In this document: positions 1-6,240 of the stretch, piece after piece
Layout of the letters: the number at the start of each line of letters is the position of its first letter
Numbering within the stretch: the first letter of the stretch is position 1
DNA from: Clostridia bacterium DTU080
GTDB taxonomy: Bacteria > Bacillota > Limnochordia > DTU080
DNA length: 7,761 nucleotides
Assembly (NCBI GenBank): GCA_001513395.1
Contig: LFTP01000292.1
Location: forward strand, 1 to 7,761
Direction of reading: 5' to 3'
Program-made: the position numbers and the translations under genes
Notes under the pieces: generated by a model
The model's database searches: none
What the model saw: the letters and a program-made list of their open reading frames with translations, nothing else
Told to the model about the DNA's origin: nothing

Positions 1-488
1 TCCACCGGCGGATGACTCAGTCCCGCATCGTCAAAAGCATCAGCGTTGTACAAAACCGCTCGATTACTCAAAGCCGTCGGCAGGCTGTACAACCCATGTC
101 TCGGGAACAAGGTCCGGAAGGCAGATATGACCGGATCCGGCATCCGGTTCAGCTGTCCCGAGCGCTTGACGCGCTCATCAAGATCGAGCAACAGTCCGGC
201 ATATGCCAGTTGTGACAGGCGCACGTTATCGCCGTAGACTAGATCCGGAGCGATACCTCCGGCGGAATAGACGACAGCCTTGTCGATCACATCCGGCCAG
301 TTTCTAGCTTGGATGATATCGACCTCAATGCCGGTCTTGGCCGTATAAGCATCCAGTGCCACGCGCAGGTCATCCATGCCGACGTTGCGAATGAGCAGAC
401 TTAACCGCTCTGTTGCTTGGGCTGATACACAAACAAACACAAGGACCACAGTTAATGCCGCTCGCAGATATGAGAACACTCGGCCCAC
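1..488 (-). CDS. Sugar-type ABC transporter substrate-binding protein, N-terminal part (runs off the left edge)
   Basis: About 162 residues are visible; the C-terminal majority lies outside the window. The translation opens with a basic n-region (Arg3, Arg9), a hydrophobic core of Leu/Val/Phe and an Ala-Gln-Ala cleavage site near residue 25, so the protein should be exported. No lipobox Cys precedes the mature part, which favours a periplasmic protein. The mature part has hallmarks of family 1 extracellular solute-binding proteins: TGIEVDII near residues 50-57, GGIAPDLVYGD, then LYSLPTALSNRAVLYNADAF and AGLSHPP, matching the usual 'lPta..alyYN.d.f..aGl..PP' block. It probably binds a sugar or oligosaccharide for an ABC importer whose permeases may lie further left. 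I chose GTG at 488 because GGGAGGGG (495-502) sits 6 bases upstream; GTG at 479 is the alternative. It is transcribed divergently from the sulfatase. The family is clear, the ligand is not. Confidence 0.85.
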   Translation of the reverse strand, partial: MGRVFSYLRAALTVVLVFVCVSAQATERLSLLIRNVGMDDLRVALDAYTAKTGIEVDIIQARNWPDVIDKAVVYSAGGIAPDLVYGDNVRLSQLAYAGLLLDLDERVKRSGQLNRMPDPVISAFRTLFPRHGLYSLPTALSNRAVLYNADAFDDAGLSHPPV

Positions 489-494
489 TTCCAG

Positions 495-502
495 CCCCTC
501 CC
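495..502 (-). promoter_or_regulatory. Shine-Dalgarno for the left binding-protein gene
   Basis: GGGAGGGG on the minus strand lies 6 bases before GTG 488 and 15 bases before the alternative GTG at 479. The spacing favours the upstream start. A weaker GGAAG (488-492) would serve the second GTG. Confidence 0.5.
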
Positions 503-601
503 ACTTTGGGTCTTTTCACACTCAAAATGCCGCCGTGACTATGCGTACAGTCTCTTCGTTCTACGAGCTGCACACGATCCCTCCGGATTTATCGGTCTTA
601 T

Positions 602-621
602 TTGAACACTATGCCGTTCAA
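602..621. promoter_or_regulatory. Operator-like inverted repeat TTGAAC-N8-GTTCAA
   Basis: Perfect 6-bp arms TTGAAC (602-607) and GTTCAA (616-621) flank an 8-base centre, a 20-bp dyad typical in size for a dimeric repressor or activator site. It lies about 115 bp upstream of the left binding-protein start and about 175 bp upstream of the sulfatase start, so it could act on either gene. No regulator gene is present to pair it with. Confidence 0.4.
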
Positions 622-679
622 GGCACTCAACAGATCTCAAGGGGATTAAAGCACTCAGATTCCGCTTGCAGGAATCCAT

Positions 680-694
680 TTTCCGTCCCGGAAA
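680..694. promoter_or_regulatory. Short palindrome TTTCCG-TCC-CGGAAA
   Basis: Two perfect 6-bp arms are separated by 3 bases, 100 bp before the sulfatase start. It could be a regulator site or a small hairpin in the sulfatase leader. It has no U-tract on either side, and its loop is short for a stable RNA stem, so an operator seems likelier. This is inference from symmetry only. Confidence 0.3.
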
Positions 695-778
695 CTTCAA
701 AAAAGAGCTTGTGTGAGCGCACCGCCTCAATCACTCCCGCAGACCCGACTTCCAGGCACATTCAACCATTAGCATCAC

Positions 779-787
779 AAGGGAGGG
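779..787 (+). promoter_or_regulatory. Shine-Dalgarno deciding the TTG start of the sulfatase
   Basis: AAGGGAGGG ends 7 bases before TTG 795. The conserved sulfatase N-terminus (PNVILITADQ) begins at residue 7 and no ATG or suitable GTG precedes it in frame, so this site fixes a TTG start. Confidence 0.7.
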
Positions 788-794
788 AAAGTCT

Positions 795-2252
795 TTGTCA
801 TCGTTGCCTCTACCCAACGTGATCCTGATCACGGCAGACCAATTCCGAGCCGATTGCTTGGCCTGTGAAGGACGAAACCCTGTCATAGAGACTCCCAACC
901 TCGACCAACTGGCGGCAGAGGGTGCTCGCTTCTGTCACGCCTACTCTGCCGTACCTACATGCATGCCGGCGCGCGCCGCCATATTGACGGGCATGGACCA
1001 ATGGAACCACGGACGCCTGATGTCCGCCGGTTCAGACTTCCTCAAGTTCCCGACCACACTCCCTGAGGAGTTGACCCGTGCCGGCTACCACACGGGTGTT
1101 ATCGGGCACATGGGACAAAGCCCGGCGCGGGCTTTATACGGATTCTCTCAAGGGACCATATCAGCTGACTATGAAAAATGGCTCGAATTGCACTCCGGCG
1201 GACTCTACAGTTACCGAGGTCACGGCATCAGCCCCAATAGCTGGGTGGCCAGACCGAGTAATCTGCCGGAGCATCTCCACATTACCTACTGGGCCACCTC
1301 AGAGGCTATCCGCTTTATTGAAAGACGAGATCCCACAAGACCGTTTTTCCTATGGCTATCGTACATACGCCCCCACACCCCGTTTGATCCTCCGGCGGAG
1401 TACTTCCATATGTATCTGAATCGCCCGGACTTACCGGAGCCGGTCATCGGAGACTGGGCCGATGATTTCGCCCGCCGAGTCGACGACGTAGACGCGCCAA
1501 GAACCCGGCTGAAACCCGAGGAGATCCGACGGGCCCGGGCGGGCTACTACGGCAACATCACCTTTTTGGATCATCAGCTGGGACGCCTTTTCTTGGAGTA
1601 CAGAAGGATGCAACCCAGATCCTACGCCAATACTCTTGTCATATTCACTACTGATCACGGTGACATGCTCGGCGATCACTACCATTGGCGCAAGTCGTAC
1701 GCCTATGAAGGCTCGGCCCGTATTCCCTTTGTTATACGGTGGCCGAAGTCGTGGAACATCCAGACGGGACAAGTGCGTACCGAGCCGATTGAGCTGCGGG
1801 ATGTCATGCCGACCATACTGGACGGGGCAGGTTGTGAGATTCCTGAGTCCGTCGACGGAACAAGTCTCTGGCCCCTACTCAGAGATGAGACAACTGAATG
1901 GCGCGAGTTCATCCAGGGCGAGTACACCCATTGCTACACCCGAGAGACAGGTATGCAATACGTTACCGACGGGCGAGAGAAGTATATCTGGTTTCACCAT
2001 ACCGGTGAGGAGCAGTTCTTCGATCTCCAAAGCGATCCCTATGAGTCTAAGAATCTGGCCACAGATCCCGCCGTGGCCGACCGTATGGCTTTGTGGCGTA
2101 ACCGCCTGGCTGAGATCAATGAGCGCCGGGGAGACCCTCGGGGACAAGGCGGCAGACTCGTGCCGCAGCTGGACAGCGATGCTCCGAGGCTTTCGCCCAA
2201 TTACGCCCGCTGGAAGGAAGCCGGAGAAAAGTGGCTCAGCCGGGTGCAATAG
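795..2252 (+). CDS. Type I (formylglycine) sulfatase
   Basis: A 485-residue member of the alkaline-phosphatase-superfamily sulfatases, normal length for the family. The N-terminus PNVILITADQFRAD carries the metal-site Asp15-Gln16. The signature C56-M-P-A-R60 followed by AAILTG marks Cys56 as the residue converted to formylglycine by a maturase not present here. IRPHTPFDPP supplies His194, and FTTDHGDMLGDH supplies the second metal pair Asp287/His288. Lys300 in WRKSYAYEGSARIPFVIRWP is the usual late substrate lysine. The C-terminal block FFDLQSDPYESKNLA is also typical. At the place where most relatives have Gly-Lys-x-His, this protein reads G104-H-M-G107, so a Lys and a His expected in the active site are missing. 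No signal peptide is seen, so a cytoplasmic role on imported sulfated oligosaccharides is likely. A phosphonate or phosphate-ester hydrolase of the same fold is the main alternative. The TTG start is set by AAGGGAGGG, and the gene ends inside a long hairpin. Confidence 0.92.
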   Translation: MSSLPLPNVILITADQFRADCLACEGRNPVIETPNLDQLAAEGARFCHAYSAVPTCMPARAAILTGMDQWNHGRLMSAGSDFLKFPTTLPEELTRAGYHTGVIGHMGQSPARALYGFSQGTISADYEKWLELHSGGLYSYRGHGISPNSWVARPSNLPEHLHITYWATSEAIRFIERRDPTRPFFLWLSYIRPHTPFDPPAEYFHMYLNRPDLPEPVIGDWADDFARRVDDVDAPRTRLKPEEIRRARAGYYGNITFLDHQLGRLFLEYRRMQPRSYANTLVIFTTDHGDMLGDHYHWRKSYAYEGSARIPFVIRWPKSWNIQTGQVRTEPIELRDVMPTILDGAGCEIPESVDGTSLWPLLRDETTEWREFIQGEYTHCYTRETGMQYVTDGREKYIWFHHTGEEQFFDLQSDPYESKNLATDPAVADRMALWRNRLAEINERRGDPRGQGGRLVPQLDSDAPRLSPNYARWKEAGEKWLSRVQ

Positions 2253-2280
2253 AAGGGTTGTCACCCTTCTATGCGCCCGG
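2240..2280 (+). terminator. Long hairpin overlapping the sulfatase stop codon, no U-tract
   Basis: The inner stem AGAAGGGT (2251-2258) pairs perfectly with ACCCTTCT (2263-2270) around loop TGTC. T2250 pairs with A2271, A2249 is a one-base bulge, and the outer arm CCGGGTGCA (2240-2248) pairs with TGCGCCCGG (2272-2280) with one G-U. That makes about 18 bp with a 4-base loop. The TAG stop (2250-2252) is inside it. No run of T follows, so it is either a U-less terminator, a Rho-assisted site or an mRNA 3'-end stabiliser. Confidence 0.6.
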
Positions 2281-2332
2281 CCTGCCCACCTTCCGGGTCC
2301 TAAAGAAGCCCCGCCACCGATGTGGATCGAGC

Positions 2333-2360
2333 AGGATGGCGCTTACCCAAGTGCCATCCT
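2333..2360 (-). terminator. Hairpin abutting the stop codon of the convergent gene, no U-tract
   Basis: AGGATGGCGCTT (2333-2344) pairs with AAGTGCCATCCT (2349-2360) over 12 bp with one wobble and a 4-base loop (ACCC). Read on the minus strand it begins within the TAG stop (2359-2361) of the glycosidase-like gene. No T-run follows on that strand. Its size and placement mirror the hairpin at the sulfatase end. Confidence 0.6.
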
Positions 2361-3576
2361 ACTCAATCACTCCTGATTCTAAAGCCAAAGCCGCGGCCTG
2401 ACAGAAAAAGATCGTACCCAGATCACGCACACGATACGGCAGGCGATCCGTCCCGTCGGGTGGCAACACCTTCTCAAGAACGGCACCCCGCAGATTGGGA
2501 TCCGTCGGATTCGTAAACTGCATGCGTAGACAGTGCTTCAGAGCGAGTCCGGTGGGTTCGAGCCACATGCCCTCCCCAGTGATCTGATAGAGTTCCAGCC
2601 AAAGAACGGCCGCACAGGCGATGCCGCTGGTGGCGTGTCCGAACGAGTCCGTGGTGAAATCAATATAGGTGCCTCGGAACAAACCGCCGTCACGTCGCTG
2701 TGCCTTCATGTACCAACGACCCGACCGTTTCGCACACTCCAGATAGCGTTCATCCCCGCTGTCGCTATAGGCCATCAACATCGGCCGACCCCACCAGTAG
2801 GCCTGTCTGGGATGGATGTAGCCGGTGGCCTTATTGCAAGGGATAAAGCGAATCCAGTTGCCGGCCGGTTCTTCTTCCTCCAAGAGGCGCTCCGCGACCT
2901 CGTAGAAAAGATCTCTCCATCCCTCATTCCCCGTCAGCCGATAGCCCTTCAAAAAGACTCCATCGTCAATCAGCGGACGTCCCGGATAGGGTTGCCTGTT
3001 TGCCCAATGCGAAGGTTCTGGCTTCCAGGTCGCGGTGGAAAAAAGATCCATGAAAAGCCCCTGTCCCGGCAGATACATCTTCCGTGCCACCCAGGCCAAG
3101 GCATCTATGGCCCAATCCCGATATGTATCATCTCCGGTGGCTTCGCTCAAGTAAAAAAGACCGTCAAGTGACTCCAACACCGCTGACGTGTTGACCCCAT
3201 CGCCGACGTCCTCAAAGCCAAGAATAAGGCCGTAGTCATCCCGATCCGGATCGCTGATCCGATTGTTTCCGATGAACTCCGCACCCCGCTTGGCGGCCGT
3301 GAGCAAAACCTCGTCTCCGAGAACGCGATGGGCCATGACAAGAGCCTTGATAGCCTGCCCGGTGTGCCAAATCGGACAAAAGAAGTCCCACTGCCGATCA
3401 GCGGCGATGTATTCACCGCGAATGGCTCCATACCAGTGGTCGTGACGCAGCCGCTGGCTGTTTTTTTCATCTCTCAGTTCATCGCTTTGCATCTGGGCTA
3501 CATCGGTCAACCAAGAACAGCCCAAGCGCAATCCCTCAAGCAATCTCTCGCCGTCGATTTTCACTGACTTTCCCAC
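2359..3576 (-). CDS. Putative six-hairpin glycosidase-like ((alpha/alpha)-barrel) protein
   Basis: A 405-residue protein I cannot assign to a named family with certainty. It shows a repeated pattern of paired helices, each pair ending in a Gly-Asp turn and an aromatic or acidic loop: WHTGQAIKALVMAHRVLGDE (70-89), VLESLDGLFYLSEATGDDTY (133-152), a WWGRPMLMAYSDSGDERYLE stretch (261-280) and HATSGIACAAVLWLELYQIT (314-333). That pattern is characteristic of six-hairpin (alpha/alpha)6 toroids such as unsaturated glucuronyl hydrolases (GH88/GH105) and related glycosidases, epimerases or lyases. Loop residues His71, Asp114, Asp204-Asp205, His314 and several Trp/Tyr are candidates for a sugar-binding site. 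No signal peptide is seen, so it is probably cytoplasmic. The GTG start has AGGAG (3586-3590) 9 bases upstream. It lies 81 bp behind M19 copy A on the same strand and converges with the sulfatase, fitting a shared role in dismantling an imported sulfated glycan (inference). The fold call is moderate, the reaction unknown. Confidence 0.6.
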   Translation of the reverse strand: MGKSVKIDGERLLEGLRLGCSWLTDVAQMQSDELRDEKNSQRLRHDHWYGAIRGEYIAADRQWDFFCPIWHTGQAIKALVMAHRVLGDEVLLTAAKRGAEFIGNNRISDPDRDDYGLILGFEDVGDGVNTSAVLESLDGLFYLSEATGDDTYRDWAIDALAWVARKMYLPGQGLFMDLFSTATWKPEPSHWANRQPYPGRPLIDDGVFLKGYRLTGNEGWRDLFYEVAERLLEEEEPAGNWIRFIPCNKATGYIHPRQAYWWGRPMLMAYSDSGDERYLECAKRSGRWYMKAQRRDGGLFRGTYIDFTTDSFGHATSGIACAAVLWLELYQITGEGMWLEPTGLALKHCLRMQFTNPTDPNLRGAVLEKVLPPDGTDRLPYRVRDLGTIFFCQAAALALESGVIE

Positions 3577-3644
3577 TTCAGCACGCTCCTGCTACCTAAG
3601 TTCGGCACGGGGCCGGACAGATGCCACCCACCCTGCGCCGTTTC

Positions 3645-3663
3645 GATTAATTCGCTGTTAATC
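3645..3663 (-). terminator. Weak A/T-rich inverted repeat at the stop codon of M19 copy A
   Basis: GATTAA (3645-3650) and TTAATC (3658-3663) are perfect 6-bp arms with a 7-base spacer, and the TAA stop (3658-3660) lies in one arm. The stem is short and A/T-rich with no U-tract, so it is unlikely to terminate efficiently. Read-through into the glycosidase-like gene 81 bp downstream is plausible. Confidence 0.25.
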
Positions 3664-4881
3664 AGGCCAGACCGCCCTGGCCACCCGCAAGACATTGCCG
3701 CCGAGGATCTTGCGAATGTCCTCGTCAGAATGTCCCCGCTGCACCATACCTACCGTGAAAAGGGGCCAGTTGGTCCAAACAAGTCCCTGACCTTCACGAG
3801 CCTTGATCACCGGGTCTGCAACACGTGAAGCACTGTCGGGCCAGTAGGCTTCCCAGCGCGGCCGTTGCTTGGGTCGGGCTACCGACGGGGTGTTGCTATC
3901 GGGAGGCCCGGGGGAGCGATAGGCGATATCCGTGCCGATGGCCACATGATCGGCGCCGAAGCGCTTGACGAGGTAGTCAATATGATCCAAAAAAGCTACG
4001 ATATCCCTCGTCCGTCCCAAAAAACGCGGAATGCAGCAGACCCCGATGTAGCCTCCGCTGTCCGCGATCGCTGTGATCACTTCATCGCTTTTGCCACGGA
4101 AGTGATCATTCAGCGCCCGGGCCGCCGAGTGACTGGCCACCACGGGCCGTTCAGATATTCTGGCCGCTTCCAAAGAGGTCCGCTCACCGCTGTGAGCCAC
4201 GTCGACGATGATTCCTACACGGTTCATCTCCCGGACGACGGCTCTTCCGAAATCACTGAGCCCGGCATCTGACCTTTCCGCACAGCCGTCGCCGATCATG
4301 TTGCGCCGGTTGTACGTCAGATGCATCATGCGAACGCCGAGTTGGAAAAAGACCCTGAGCAGCCCCAGCTCTTCGTCGACTGACGTCCATCTTTGCGGCA
4401 GAGGAATGCCGTTGGAGGACATATAAAGACAGCGCTTGCCCTCTTTGTAAGCCCGGACGATATCATCGGGATGTGCGGCCCGTACGACGAAGTCACGCAT
4501 GAAATCCGTCACATAGGTGAAGCGGGCCAGACGTTTCATGACCTGCACGGGATCCTGCAGTTCTTCCCCGGCGTTTTGCAAGATGCAGTTCACCCCGGAG
4601 ACTTTCCAAGCTTCAATGTATCTTTCCCGTTCATGGACGTCGGTCACATGGCGAGTCATCGACATGTCTTCGGACAGATCCTGCAGTTCCATGGCCGAGG
4701 CGCCTTCCTCCAGCGCCTGTCGAATCACTTCTTGGTCAACGGCGGATCGAGGCGCAAACCCGTACGATTCACAGACAAAAGCATCGGCGTGCAATGCCAG
4801 TCCGTGTTCCAGTTCCTTGGTTGTCGGTTTGAGAATACTGAGGGCCTCTTGCCAGGCTTTCTCGATGCGTTCATCCTTCAT
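3658..4881 (-). CDS. M19 membrane-dipeptidase family protein, copy A, with altered metal site
   Basis: A 407-residue member of peptidase family M19 (renal/membrane dipeptidase fold, TIM-barrel amidohydrolase superfamily). Numbering here counts from a GTG four codons upstream (4893). Recognisable M19 blocks are LTYNRRNMIGDGC (192-204), GLSDFGRAVVREMNR (211-225), VDVAHSG (230-236), PVVASHSAARAL (250-261), GGYIGVC (280-286), DHVAIGTDIAY (315-325) and ILGGNVLRV (396-404). His234, His255 and Asp322 match later metal/catalytic residues. Where classical members have D-G-H-x-D near the N-terminus it reads E42-S-Y-G-F46, and the bridging Glu position reads N161, so half the usual zinc site looks lost. 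A Trp/Pro-rich segment between the GTD block and the C-terminus (about 327-378) appears to be an insertion. ATG 4881 is preferred because AAGGGTGG lies 8 bases upstream and the start then aligns with copy B. It follows the binding-protein gene by 21 bp, so is surely cotranscribed. No signal peptide. Substrate unknown. Confidence 0.88.
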   Translation of the reverse strand: MKDERIEKAWQEALSILKPTTKELEHGLALHADAFVCESYGFAPRSAVDQEVIRQALEEGASAMELQDLSEDMSMTRHVTDVHERERYIEAWKVSGVNCILQNAGEELQDPVQVMKRLARFTYVTDFMRDFVVRAAHPDDIVRAYKEGKRCLYMSSNGIPLPQRWTSVDEELGLLRVFFQLGVRMMHLTYNRRNMIGDGCAERSDAGLSDFGRAVVREMNRVGIIVDVAHSGERTSLEAARISERPVVASHSAARALNDHFRGKSDEVITAIADSGGYIGVCCIPRFLGRTRDIVAFLDHIDYLVKRFGADHVAIGTDIAYRSPGPPDSNTPSVARPKQRPRWEAYWPDSASRVADPVIKAREGQGLVWTNWPLFTVGMVQRGHSDEDIRKILGGNVLRVARAVWPD

Positions 4882-4889
4882 GGCCAGCG

Positions 4890-4897
4890 CCACCCTT
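4890..4897 (-). promoter_or_regulatory. Shine-Dalgarno deciding the start of M19 copy A
   Basis: AAGGGTGG on the minus strand is 8 bases before ATG 4881-4879. The in-frame GTG at 4893-4891 falls inside this site and so would lack a properly spaced one. Copy B begins at the equivalent codon (MVDERI versus MKDERI), supporting the ATG. Confidence 0.6.
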
Positions 4898-4902
4898 CAG
4901 GC

Positions 4903-6153
4903 TTACTGGTTCTGTTGCAACATATTGTTGACCATGCGATCCAGAGTCTCCAAGACCGATTCAGGCGCCGCGACCCCCGACCACACCGTGGCCATCATGC
5001 GATTGATCGTGCTATCGATCTGGGGATCGGAGATCATATAAGGGGTGCAAGCGTCCGGCGAGATGGCGGTCTCGATGAAAGCCATCCAGTTGGCCGGCAA
5101 TCGCATCCCCTCGACGACACGGCCGTAGCGCAGCAAGACCGGCATGTAGGCCGGTGGTCTGCCCGTGTGCCTGACTAAAGCGGCCTGGCTGTCCTGGTCA
5201 CCGGTCAGGAACTTGATCCATTCCCAGGCGGCCTCTTTGTTCTTGCTGTCGGCCAGAATCTGAAAACCGTTAGCATTGACACTCGAAGCCCGGTTGACGG
5301 GTCCCCGGGGCTTGACGGCCACATCCCATTCAAACATCACATTCTGATAACTCGGGATGTTTCCCGGCACGGCAAACGTCATGGCCGACCGGCCTTCCCA
5401 GGTTCCTCCTCCGCCCAACAGACCTTCTTGGGAAAACTGCAGGCGAAAACGCGTCGCTTCCAATACGGGAGGAGTGTTAATGTGACTTCTGGTCGGAAGC
5501 AAATCGCGATCGAACAGGCTTCCTCCGGCCTGCCTAACCATGGTCTGCCAGCGGGTCAGGTTGAAGGCGGATACACCATACTGATCCTGAATCCCGTCTC
5601 CATCAAGGTCAACAGTCAGCCGCCGGGCCGCGGTGAGCAGAGTCTCCCAAGTCCAGTTCTGCCCCAACTCCTTCGGAGTAGCCAACCCGGCGGCGCGGAA
5701 CATGTCTGCATTGAAATAGGTCACCGCCGTGCTCAACTCGGCGGGCATCCGCCAGAGACGACCGTCGGCGGTCGTATTGCCCTGGATGGCTACGGGAGGC
5801 CATCTCGACTCATCGAGCCCGTCCCGGTCGAAGTAGGAGCGCAGATCCTCCACCAGCCCTTTTTCGACAAAGGGTCCGGCCGTGGAGATGATCAGATCGG
5901 TCACATCCGGCGCCACTCCCGCAGCGATGGCCGCCAACAAAACATCGCCGTAGGAGCCCGCCGTTTGAATGACCTCAACTTCGATCCCTGTTCTCTCCTC
6001 AAAAATCGGGGCCATCTCCTGCAACCAAGCCAGCCAATTGGCACCGTGCCCGGCAGTCGACTGATGCACTATCTTCTGCCCGTGGGCACAGATAACCGTG
6101 TTCATGGCGATCATTAAGATGACAACAACACTCCACAGTGTTATTCGTTTCAT
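4903..6153 (-). CDS. Sugar-type ABC transporter substrate-binding protein
   Basis: A complete 416-residue family 1 (UgpB/MalE-like) extracellular solute-binding protein of normal length. Residues 1-25 form a signal peptide: Lys2-Arg3, a Val/Ile/Leu/Met core, and a likely cut after Ala23 or Gly25. Cys22 is preceded by Thr-Val-Ile rather than a proper lipobox, so a soluble periplasmic protein is likelier than a lipoprotein. Typical blocks are FEERTGIEVEVIQ (51-63), AAGVAPDVTDL, GRLWRMPAELSTAVTYFNAD, AGLATPKE, the DLDGDGIQDQYG loop resembling an EF-hand calcium motif, the GPVN...NANGFQIL segment and EAAWEWIKFLTGD. It would deliver an oligosaccharide or polyol-type ligand to an ABC permease, none of which lies in the window. 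It is sandwiched between two M19 paralogs and is 21 bp ahead of copy A, suggesting the ligand is what the M19 proteins act on. It shares only family-level similarity with the left binding protein. Confidence 0.93.
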   Translation of the reverse strand: MKRITLWSVVVILMIAMNTVICAHGQKIVHQSTAGHGANWLAWLQEMAPIFEERTGIEVEVIQTAGSYGDVLLAAIAAGVAPDVTDLIISTAGPFVEKGLVEDLRSYFDRDGLDESRWPPVAIQGNTTADGRLWRMPAELSTAVTYFNADMFRAAGLATPKELGQNWTWETLLTAARRLTVDLDGDGIQDQYGVSAFNLTRWQTMVRQAGGSLFDRDLLPTRSHINTPPVLEATRFRLQFSQEGLLGGGGTWEGRSAMTFAVPGNIPSYQNVMFEWDVAVKPRGPVNRASSVNANGFQILADSKNKEAAWEWIKFLTGDQDSQAALVRHTGRPPAYMPVLLRYGRVVEGMRLPANWMAFIETAISPDACTPYMISDPQIDSTINRMMATVWSGVAAPESVLETLDRMVNNMLQQNQ

Positions 6154-6154
6154 T

Positions 6155-6172
6155 CCTCCTCACCATCCTCCC
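6155..6172 (-). promoter_or_regulatory. Double Shine-Dalgarno before the binding-protein gene
   Basis: AGGAGG (6155-6160) lies only 1 base before ATG 6153, too close for ideal pairing, and GGGAGGA (6166-6172) lies 12 bases before it. The second probably does the work, or the two give a broad landing site. The signal peptide requires this ATG. Confidence 0.45.
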
Positions 6173-6197
6173 AAACGGATTTGACGTTGCACATCAG

Positions 6198-6219
6198 GAG
6201 TATTTGTATCTGAATACTC
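6198..6219. promoter_or_regulatory. Operator-like palindrome upstream of the binding-protein gene
   Basis: GAGTATT (6198-6204) and AATACTC (6213-6219) are perfect 7-bp arms with an 8-base A/T-rich centre, 45 bp before the binding-protein start. On the minus strand a -35-like TTGAGT (6216-6221) overlaps it, which would let a bound regulator block a promoter between M19 copy B and the binding protein. The arms differ in sequence from the dyads at 602-621 and 680-694. Confidence 0.4.
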
Positions 6220-6240
6220 AAACGCTGCGTCATCTCCGAG

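Larger units (their letters stand above)
489..794. other. Divergent intergenic region between binding protein and sulfatase
   Basis: This 306-bp stretch must hold the promoters of both outward-facing genes. It contains two inverted repeats (602-621 and 680-694, listed separately). It also has a direct repeat GCACTCA at 623-629 and 651-657, in similar contexts (AAGGCACTCA and AAAGCACTCA). I saw no convincing -35/-10 pair on either strand. No open frame here has both coding character and a ribosome site; the plus-strand open frame across 376-822 overlaps the signal-peptide region of the left gene and resembles no family. Confidence 0.6.

Noticed and set aside
623..657. Direct repeat GCACTCA spaced 28 bp
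   Set aside because: Two 7-base copies are not enough to separate a regulator site from chance; noted only within the intergenic entry.
376..822. Plus-strand open frame of 148 codons across the divergent region
   Set aside because: It overlaps the signal-peptide coding region of the left gene and the sulfatase start, has low-complexity Thr/Ser-rich content and no ribosome site.
1636..2376. Plus-strand open frame of 246 codons overlapping the sulfatase
   Set aside because: It is a shifted frame of the sulfatase; the conserved DHGD, Lys300 and C-terminal sulfatase blocks are in the other frame.
4393..5178. Long plus-strand open frame of 261 codons
   Set aside because: It lies antisense to M19 copy A and the binding protein, both with clear family motifs; its translation resembles nothing and it has no ribosome site.
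6085..6153. Possible lipoprotein signal (Cys22) in the right binding protein
   Set aside because: Residues before Cys are Thr-Val-Ile, not a [LVI]-[AST]-[GA] lipobox; Sec signal peptidase I cleavage fits better.
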